Assembly (NCBI GenBank): GCA_036308645.1
Contig: JAXJVH010000005.1
Location: 1-64,000, forward strand
Origin: RUG11462 sp036308645
GTDB lineage: Bacteria; Bacillota; Clostridia; Oscillospirales; Acutalibacteraceae
DNA length: 64,000 nucleotides
Direction of reading: 5' to 3'
This document shows positions 58,513 through 64,000 of the stretch, piece by piece. The position numbers were made by a program, and so were the translations under genes. The notes under the pieces were generated by a model. The model had not been told where the DNA came from and searched no databases. It saw nothing but the letters and a program-made list of their open reading frames with translations. Each line of letters opens with the position of its first letter. Position 1 is the stretch's first letter.

Positions 58513-58553
58513 GATTGATATATAACATAAATTATGCAAGGAGTGATGTTTTT

Positions 58554-59120
58554 TTGCCGCCGAAACCGAAAGTTACAAAAGAGAGTATTGTAAACGCCGC
58601 TTTTGAAATTTTAAGAAAAGAAGGTATAGACAAAATCAATGCCAGAGCCGTCTGCGAAAGGCTCAACTGTTCTACCCAGCCGATTTTTTGGCATTTTAAG
58701 AATATGGAAGAACTTAAAGACGCAACAATAAGAAAAGCAAAGGATTTGTATAATGAATATATACAAACTGCGCTAAAAGAACCGCTTCCTTTTAAAGCGG
58801 CGGGGCTTGCTTATATAAAATTTGCAAAAGATGAGCCTTTACTTTTCTCTTTATTATTTATGAAAGACAACCATAATATCAATCCCGGCGGAACGGAATA
58901 CGATGAAAACTATAACGAAGTTTTATCGGCTGCCGAAAGTTCTTCGGGACTTTCTCAAAAAAATACAAAAATACTGTATTTTCACCTTTGGATTTATGTT
59001 CACGGAATTGCAACGCTGATTGCCACCAAGACAGAAATTTTTACCGACGAACAAATCAGCAGTATGCTGACGGCGGCTTATCAGGCGTTTACCGAAAAAT
59101 ACAACGCGGAGGAAAATTAA
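58554..59120 (+). CDS. TetR/AcrR-family repressor
   Basis: A 188-residue regulator with an N-terminal HTH (about 10-55; KESIVNAAFEILRKEGIDKI and RAVCERLNCSTQPIFWHF) and a helical ligand-binding domain. The TTG at 58554 is the likely start: AAGGAG lies about 10 nt upstream, the protein then begins with the typical M-PPKPKVTKE, and upstream in-frame codons would run into the promoter. It is the first gene of an operon with a two-component ABC exporter, so it probably represses it until a drug or lipid binds. Confidence 0.9.
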   Translation: MPPKPKVTKESIVNAAFEILRKEGIDKINARAVCERLNCSTQPIFWHFKNMEELKDATIRKAKDLYNEYIQTALKEPLPFKAAGLAYIKFAKDEPLLFSLLFMKDNHNINPGGTEYDENYNEVLSAAESSSGLSQKNTKILYFHLWIYVHGIATLIATKTEIFTDEQISSMLTAAYQAFTEKYNAEEN

Positions 59121-60026
59121 ATGAATATTATTGAAATAAAAAACTTAAAAAAGCATTTTAAAGATGTAAAAGCGGTTGACGATATTTCTTTTAGAGTTGA
59201 AGAGGGCGAACTTTTCGCGTTTTTGGGGCTGAACGGCGCAGGAAAAAGCACCACCATTTCAATTATCTGCGGATTGCTCGAAAAAGACGGCGGCGAAGTG
59301 CTGATAAACGGCAAAAACATTGATACAGACAGCGATAAAATAAAATCCGATATAGGCATAGTTTTTCAAAATACGGTTCTTGATAAAGTGCTTTCGGCAA
59401 GGCAAAATTTAAAAACCCGAGCCGCGCTTTACGGAATAAGCGGAAAAGCCTTTGAAAAACGCCTTTGCGAACTTGATAAAATGCTCGAACTTTCCGATAT
59501 TTTAGACCGACCTATCGGGAAACTTTCAGGCGGTCAGAAACGCAGAATTGATGTTGCAAGAGCGTTGCTTGCAAAACCGAAAATTTTAATTCTTGACGAG
59601 CCGACAACAGGCCTTGACCCACAGTCAAGAATAATGGTGTGGCAGGTTATTGAAAATTTAAGAAAAACCGACGGACTTACCGTTTTTCTTACGACTCATT
59701 ATATGGAAGAAGCCGCCGAGGCTGATTACGTTGTTATACTCGACAGCGGAAAAATAGCGGCGTCGGGTACGCCGAACGACCTTAAAAACGAGTTTTCCGG
59801 CGACTATATTAAATTGTATAACGCTGACGAAAATTTACTAAAATCGCATAATATTGATTACACAAACGAAAACGGTTACTTAAAAATCACCGTTAAAGAC
59901 ACCGCCGCCGCAAAGCAAATGATTATTGAAAACGCCGATATTTTTGACGATTTTGAAATTGTAAAAGGAAAAATGGACGACGTGTTCCTGAACGCAACGG
60001 GGAAACACGCAAAGGAGGCAGAATAA
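59121..60026 (+). CDS. ABC-2-type exporter ATP-binding protein (DrrA-like)
   Basis: A 301-residue ATPase. Walker A GLNGAGKST (about 34-42), signature LSGGQKRRIDVARAL (about 134-148) and Walker B ILILDEPTTGLDPQ (about 154-167) are intact. A C-terminal extension (about 235-301; includes DDFEIVKGKMDDVFLNATG) is typical of the drug-export CcmA/DrrA class. It starts directly after the TetR stop with RBS GGAGG inside the tetR end. The substrate is unknown. Confidence 0.95.
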   Translation: MNIIEIKNLKKHFKDVKAVDDISFRVEEGELFAFLGLNGAGKSTTISIICGLLEKDGGEVLINGKNIDTDSDKIKSDIGIVFQNTVLDKVLSARQNLKTRAALYGISGKAFEKRLCELDKMLELSDILDRPIGKLSGGQKRRIDVARALLAKPKILILDEPTTGLDPQSRIMVWQVIENLRKTDGLTVFLTTHYMEEAAEADYVVILDSGKIAASGTPNDLKNEFSGDYIKLYNADENLLKSHNIDYTNENGYLKITVKDTAAAKQMIIENADIFDDFEIVKGKMDDVFLNATGKHAKEAE

Positions 60027-60920
60027 ATGAACACCGCAGTAAGATATTTTGCAAAACGCAATATTAATTTGTTTTTCAAAGATAAAGGCACATTTTTTGC
60101 GTCGCTGATTACTCCGATTATTCTGTTTGTACTTTATATTTCATTTTTAAAAAATGTTTATGTTCAGTCGATTGAATCGGTAATACCGAAAGGTATCACC
60201 AACATCGACGACCTGATAAATTCATTCGCCTCCTCTCAACTTATATCATCAATACTTGCGGTAAGTTGCGTTACGGTTGCTTTTTGTTCTAACATTATTA
60301 TGGCGCAGGACAAAATCACAGGAGCGAGAAACGATTTGCTTGTAACTCCGATAAAACCGTCGCAATTAGCGCTCGGCTATTACCTTGCAAACGTTGCTAC
60401 TACTATGATAGTCGGCTTTATCGCCGCCGCTGTGGGATTTGTTTATATAGCAATCATCGGCTGGTATTTTTCGTTTACCGATGTGGTGCTGATTCTTCTG
60501 GACGTGGTGCTTACGGTGCTTTTCGGCACGGCGGCAGCGGCGCTTGTCGACTCGTTTATCTCAACTCAAGGCGGTATCGGAGCGGTTTCAACCATTATCA
60601 GTTCACTTTACGGATTTTTGTGCGGCGCTTATATGCCGATTTCACAGATGGGTGAAAGTTTCAGAGATTTTGTAATGTTTATACCCGGCACTTATGCCAC
60701 AGGACTTTTCAGAAATCATTATATGAATTCGGTTTTATCCGAATTTTCAAAAAAACTGCCCGACGAAGCGATAACCGCAATACGTGACAGTTTTGATATG
60801 AATATGTACTTTTTTGATGAAAAAGTCAGTATTCCGACTATGTATTTAATAGTAATAATTTCAATTGTTATACTGTTAGCGACTTATATACTTGTCACAA
60901 AACTCCGAAAAGAAAAATAA
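60027..60920 (+). CDS. ABC-2-type exporter permease
   Basis: A 297-residue membrane protein with six helices. TPIILFVLYISFLKNVY at the N-terminus, the LLVTPIKPSQLALGYYLANV block (about 106-125) and GTYATGLFRNHYMNSVL near 230 are typical of ABC-2 permeases. The gene starts right after the ATPase stop with RBS AAAGGAGG. It partners the ATPase; TetR controls both. Confidence 0.93.
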   Translation: MNTAVRYFAKRNINLFFKDKGTFFASLITPIILFVLYISFLKNVYVQSIESVIPKGITNIDDLINSFASSQLISSILAVSCVTVAFCSNIIMAQDKITGARNDLLVTPIKPSQLALGYYLANVATTMIVGFIAAAVGFVYIAIIGWYFSFTDVVLILLDVVLTVLFGTAAAALVDSFISTQGGIGAVSTIISSLYGFLCGAYMPISQMGESFRDFVMFIPGTYATGLFRNHYMNSVLSEFSKKLPDEAITAIRDSFDMNMYFFDEKVSIPTMYLIVIISIVILLATYILVTKLRKEK

Positions 60921-60935
60921 ACTTTATTAATAAGG

Positions 60936-60977
60936 AAAAACAGCGTTTACCGAAGAATTTCGGTAAACGCTGTTTTT
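60936..60977. terminator. bidirectional terminator between the exporter and ruvX
   Basis: The perfect 17-bp stem aaaaacagcgtttaccg / cggtaaacgctgttttt with an 8-nt loop. It also carries the end of ruvX on the minus strand. Confidence 0.92.
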
Positions 60978-61405
60978 TATTCTGTTTTTTTATTGTTTTT
61001 CCTGTATTCAAGAAAACTTTCAAGTATCATAACCGCAGCGACTGCGTCGACTATATTTTTTCGCTTTTTGCCCCTTACATTTGTAACATTAAGCGCATTA
61101 TGCGACATAACCGTGGTACATCTTTCATCCCAAAGTTCGGTTTTAACGCCAGACTTTTCTTCAATAATACCTGCAATGCGCTTGCACTCTTGCGCTCTTT
61201 CTCCGGCGCTTCCGTCCATATTAAGCGGATAGCCGACAACAACAAGTTCGGCGCTTAACTCTTTTACCGTTTTTACTATTTCGTCAATCAGTTTTGGTTC
61301 ATATTTTTCAAATATAACCTTAACAGGCGACGCTAACATTTCAAGCGGGTCGCAAGCGGCTATTCCCGTTCTTGACAACCCCAAATCAACCGAAACAATT
61401 TTCAT
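60977..61405 (-). CDS. ruvX: Holliday junction resolvase-like / pre-16S rRNA nuclease YqgF
   Basis: A 142-residue RNase H-fold protein of the YqgF/RuvX family, implicated in 16S rRNA 5' processing. Acidic residues are present: Asp6 in VDLGLSRTGIA, Asp in ELWDERCTT (about 93-101) and Asp in DAVAAVMILESFL (about 122-134). GYPLNMDGSAGERAQ is the conserved central motif. It is in the minus strand after the lipoprotein gene with 7 nt between them. Confidence 0.94.
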   Translation of the reverse strand: MKIVSVDLGLSRTGIAACDPLEMLASPVKVIFEKYEPKLIDEIVKTVKELSAELVVVGYPLNMDGSAGERAQECKRIAGIIEEKSGVKTELWDERCTTVMSHNALNVTNVRGKKRKNIVDAVAAVMILESFLEYRKNNKKTE

Positions 61406-61412
61406 TTTATCA

Positions 61413-62192
61413 CTAATCAGCAGAAGCGGTTTCTGTAATCGTTGCGGTGGTATCGGCGGCGGTTGTTATCGGTGTACCGGTTGAAAAAACGCCGTAGATA
61501 TTTGTATCGGTAAGCGTTACAACAAGCAAATTATCATCGCTGAAAATGAAATCAAGTCGCTTATCGCCGAAATTATAGGTAAGTCTTGTAGGATTAACAG
61601 GACTGCCTAAACAGAAAAACAACTGGTCAACGCTCGGGACATCTTTCACATCAGGCTCGCCTAAAGAATTGATTACATCAACGCTCGGACAGTTTCCCAT
61701 AGTAAAGCCGTAAGCGGAAATATTGCAAACGATTATTGCCGCGCCTGCTTTTTCATTTCCATTTACAAAGAAATACTGTTCGCCGTTATAATAAACCGAA
61801 GTCAGCGTATTGCCTTTTTGATATTTATACATATCCTCTTTCTCGCCGATAGCGGTAACAATTTGCGTATTGTCATAAGGCGATGTTTCGGTTACAACTT
61901 TTGTTGTGCCTTTTTTCTTTACCACTTTTGAAGTAGCAGTAATTGTCCAAGGTCTGACAATATCAAAAAAGTATTCTTTAACTTCTTCAATTCCTGTTCC
62001 GAGCGCAAAAACCGCGCCGTCAACTTTACCTTTTGCAACCTGTGCCGCTACCTCTTCTTTTGTGGCTATAACGCTTCGTTGTGAGGTTGTGGGAATTACA
62101 ATATTCTCTTCATCTTCGCTTTTAAACCAATTACAAGCGCCTAAAGACAACAAAACAACCGTACATAAAACAATGCTTAACAGTTTTTTCAT
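61413..62192 (-). CDS. lipoprotein of unknown function
   Basis: A 259-residue exported lipoprotein with lipobox LGAC (Cys about 20), a short acidic linker, a beta-rich domain (about 70-235; YNGEQYFFVNGNEKAG, LTYNFGDKRLDFIFSDDNL) and a Thr-rich tail (about 238-259). The ATG at 62192 follows AAGGAG; an in-frame TTG lies 9 nt upstream. I recognise no family. It is between ruvX and pncB in the same direction and may be an accessory envelope protein. Confidence 0.75.
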   Translation of the reverse strand: MKKLLSIVLCTVVLLSLGACNWFKSEDEENIVIPTTSQRSVIATKEEVAAQVAKGKVDGAVFALGTGIEEVKEYFFDIVRPWTITATSKVVKKKGTTKVVTETSPYDNTQIVTAIGEKEDMYKYQKGNTLTSVYYNGEQYFFVNGNEKAGAAIIVCNISAYGFTMGNCPSVDVINSLGEPDVKDVPSVDQLFFCLGSPVNPTRLTYNFGDKRLDFIFSDDNLLVVTLTDTNIYGVFSTGTPITTAADTTATITETASAD

Positions 62193-62211
62193 TGAAATCA
62201 ACTCCTTAAAA

Positions 62212-63669
62212 TTACCTTTTATATCCTGTAAACTGTTTAAACAGATTATCTCTTATTTTCCAAAGTTTTTCAGATAAATCAACATAATAAGTATGCGGAT
62301 TTTCAAAACGCTGAACCTCGTCCCAGATAGTTTCAACCTGCTCTTCGCAATACTCTCGGATATTCCCAACAGACGGGCAGTCATAAACCAATTCGCCCTT
62401 GTCAAAAACTTTTACGAAAAGTTCTCTTGCAATGAAATTCTCAACCGTTTTTCTTTTCCATGTATGGTCGGGGTCAAAAATTTCAAGTTCTTTTGTTTCA
62501 TCAATTTCTTCATCAAAAAGCGCAACCATATCGGCAATCGCCTTGCCGCTGTCAGAATCAAAAAGACGGTAGATTTTCTTATTGCAAGGCAACGTTATTT
62601 TTCCCACATTATCCGAAAAATTAACTCTCGGCACAAATTCGCCGTTATCGTCGCAAAGCGCAGTCAACTTATAAACTCCGCCGAAAACAGGGTCGGAAGC
62701 CGAGGTTATCAATCTCTCGCCTACGCAGAAGCAGTCAACCTTTGCCCCTTCTATAATCAAATCCCTGATAATATACTCGTCCAAAGCGTTTGAAGCAATA
62801 ATCATACAATCGGGATAACCTGCCTCGTCAAGCATTTTTCTCGCTTTTTTTGAAAGATAAGTGATGTCGCCGCTGTCAATACGAATGGCTTTAGGTCTGC
62901 ACCCTATCGGCTTTAAAACGTCGTCAAAACATTTTATCGCATTTATAACGCCTGATTTAAGCGTATTATAAGTATCCACCAGCAAACAGCAGTTATCGGG
63001 ATACTGTTTTGCATAAGCGCAAAAAGCGTCATACTCGCTGTTAAAAACCTGCACCCAAGCATGAGTCATAGTATCTAAAACAGGTATGCCGTATTCTCTG
63101 TCGGCATAAGTACATGAACTGCCGACGCAACCGCCGATAAATGCCGCTCTCGCTCCGTTAGCAGCAGCGTCGACGCCGTGAGCGCGACGTACGCCGAACT
63201 CCAGCACTTCCCTGCCTTGAGCCGCACGTGAAATGCGATTTGCTTTTGTGGCTATCAACGTTTGGTGGTTTATTGAAATAAGCAAAAGCGTTTCAATCAA
63301 AGTTGCCTGAATAATAGGGCCTACAACTTTTACAATAGGCTCTTTTGCAAAAACCGGAGTGCCCTCGGGAATTGCGTAAACATCACATTCAAATTTAAAA
63401 TTTTTAAGATAATCCAAAAAGCCTTCGGAAAGATTGTGTTTTGAGCGAAGATAATCAATATCTTCATCTGAAAATTTTAAGTTTTTAATATAATTAATTG
63501 CGCTTTCAAGTCCTGCGCAAACAGCAAAACCGCCGTTGTCCGGCACACGTCTGAAGAAAAGGTCAAAACAACCTTTTTTATTCTCAAGTCCCGCCTCAAA
63601 ATATCCGTTTGCCATAGTAAAGCAGTTATAATCATTAAGCATAGAAAGCCTTTCATTACCTATTGACAC
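62212..63669 (-). CDS. pncB: nicotinate phosphoribosyltransferase
   Basis: Makes nicotinate mononucleotide in the NAD salvage pathway. The 485-residue protein shows NDYNCFTMANGYFEAG near the N-terminus, EFGVRRAHGVDAAANGARAAFIGG (about 155-178), MTHAWVQVFNSEYDAF and RIDSGDITYLSKKARKMLD (about 260-278), which form the active site. The GTG at 63669 is chosen because GGGGTG lies 7 nt before it; the ATG 15 nt upstream has no ribosome-binding site and the ATG at residue 9 is less well placed. nadA diverges from it, so de novo synthesis and salvage genes share the intergenic region. Confidence 0.93.
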   Translation of the reverse strand: MSIGNERLSMLNDYNCFTMANGYFEAGLENKKGCFDLFFRRVPDNGGFAVCAGLESAINYIKNLKFSDEDIDYLRSKHNLSEGFLDYLKNFKFECDVYAIPEGTPVFAKEPIVKVVGPIIQATLIETLLLISINHQTLIATKANRISRAAQGREVLEFGVRRAHGVDAAANGARAAFIGGCVGSSCTYADREYGIPVLDTMTHAWVQVFNSEYDAFCAYAKQYPDNCCLLVDTYNTLKSGVINAIKCFDDVLKPIGCRPKAIRIDSGDITYLSKKARKMLDEAGYPDCMIIASNALDEYIIRDLIIEGAKVDCFCVGERLITSASDPVFGGVYKLTALCDDNGEFVPRVNFSDNVGKITLPCNKKIYRLFDSDSGKAIADMVALFDEEIDETKELEIFDPDHTWKRKTVENFIARELFVKVFDKGELVYDCPSVGNIREYCEEQVETIWDEVQRFENPHTYYVDLSEKLWKIRDNLFKQFTGYKR

Positions 63670-63816
63670 CAAAAAGCACCCCATTTAAAGATTTATATAA
63701 AATATTGTAGCACATTTTAAAAAAATATTCAACCATTATTAAACGCATTAATTAAAGGCAAAATTTAAAAAAATTAATAACAAACAATTAACATTATTTA
63801 TTTTATATTTTGCATA

Positions 63817-63846
63817 TTGAAAAAGCAACCTTATTTATGGTATACT
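63817..63846 (+). promoter_or_regulatory. promoter of nadA
   Basis: TTGAAA (63817-63822), an 18-nt spacer and TATACT (63841-63846), about 43 nt before the nadA start. Confidence 0.6.
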
Positions 63847-63888
63847 AATAAAAAATTTATTTTTTCACTCAAAAAGGGGTAAAAATTT

Positions 63889-64000
63889 ATGCTTATCAGA
63901 GAAATGCAGGATAAAATTTTAGAATTAAAAAAAGAAAAAGACTTTTGCATACTTGCTCATTCTTATGTAGCAAGAGAAATTATAGAGATTGCCGATATTA
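63889..64000 (+). CDS. nadA: quinolinate synthase NadA (5' part; runs past the window)
   Basis: The first 37 codons of a plus-strand gene after RBS AAGGGGT. They include ILAHSYVAREIIEIADI, which matches the conserved ILAHxYQxxEIQDIAD block near the N-terminus of quinolinate synthase, the Fe-S enzyme that condenses iminoaspartate with dihydroxyacetone phosphate. The C-terminal Cys ligands lie outside the window, so the assignment rests on the N-terminus and the NAD context. Confidence 0.8.
   Translation, partial: MLIREMQDKILELKKEKDFCILAHSYVAREIIEIADI

Overview
The window looks like a chromosomal stretch of a low-GC, spore-forming, anaerobic Clostridia member, probably an Oscillospiraceae/Ruminococcaceae-type gut bacterium. 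This rests on dipicolinate synthase genes (spores), an FprA-type flavo-diiron protein (oxygen detoxification in anaerobes), an archaeal-type ProRS, ECF vitamin transporters, Cys-rich and FnIII-bearing surface proteins, and promoters of strong TTGACA-17-TATAAT type. No species name can be given from the sequence alone. 

Left end (1-2.9 kb): accessory DNA. It holds an ISLre2/UPF0236 transposase remnant, a VanZ-family gene whose leader carries nested hairpins, a short upstream ORF and an intrinsic terminator just before the ribosome-binding site, and a one-chain XRE-HipA-like kinase with tandem 25-bp repeats and a palindrome in its promoter. 

2.9-9.3 kb: an F-type ATP synthase operon (atpBEF-A-GDC, minus strand) with no separate delta gene. 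The C-terminal domain of delta is fused in frame to the N-terminus of alpha. Beside it lies a P-type-ATPase-like protein that has lost its phosphorylation motif (9.4-10.9 kb). 

11-16.6 kb: dpaAB, an AI-2E-family permease, a secreted GH25 lysozyme with FnIII modules and a membrane protein. 16.6-19.2 kb: a vitamin module. birA-bioY (minus, with a BirA-type operator over its promoter) diverges from thiT (plus, with a TPP riboswitch and terminator). 

19.2-33.5 kb: mostly housekeeping genes on the minus strand: an FAD oxidoreductase, phosphohexomutase, a Thr-rich membrane protein, proS, gpsA-plsY-der-DUF512, DUF177-rpmF, ymdB and rny. The ymdB/rny neighbourhood is split by an XRE-zinc-ribbon gene and a dispersed repeat. 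33.9-38.1 kb: a 1396-residue secreted protein of about 28 Cys-rich repeats. 38.3-39.9 kb: a small XRE gene, a small Cys protein, a long dispersed repeat, and tRNA-Glu/tRNA-Met with a duplicated tRNA 3' end. 

39.9-46.2 kb: queH, a DegT-type aminotransferase, an acyl-ACP thioesterase with fprA, a DUF3800 gene with a structured leader, a propeller-like protein and a HAD phosphatase. 46.3-58 kb: a seven-gene operon with two ABC permease pairs, a 1025-residue solute-binding protein carrying CBM-like modules, a propeller/TPR/Yip1 membrane protein and a DUF5696 lipoprotein. It is probably for binding, processing and importing a complex glycan. 58.5-61 kb: a TetR-ABC exporter operon. 61-64 kb: ruvX, a lipoprotein, pncB, and the start of divergent nadA at the right edge.
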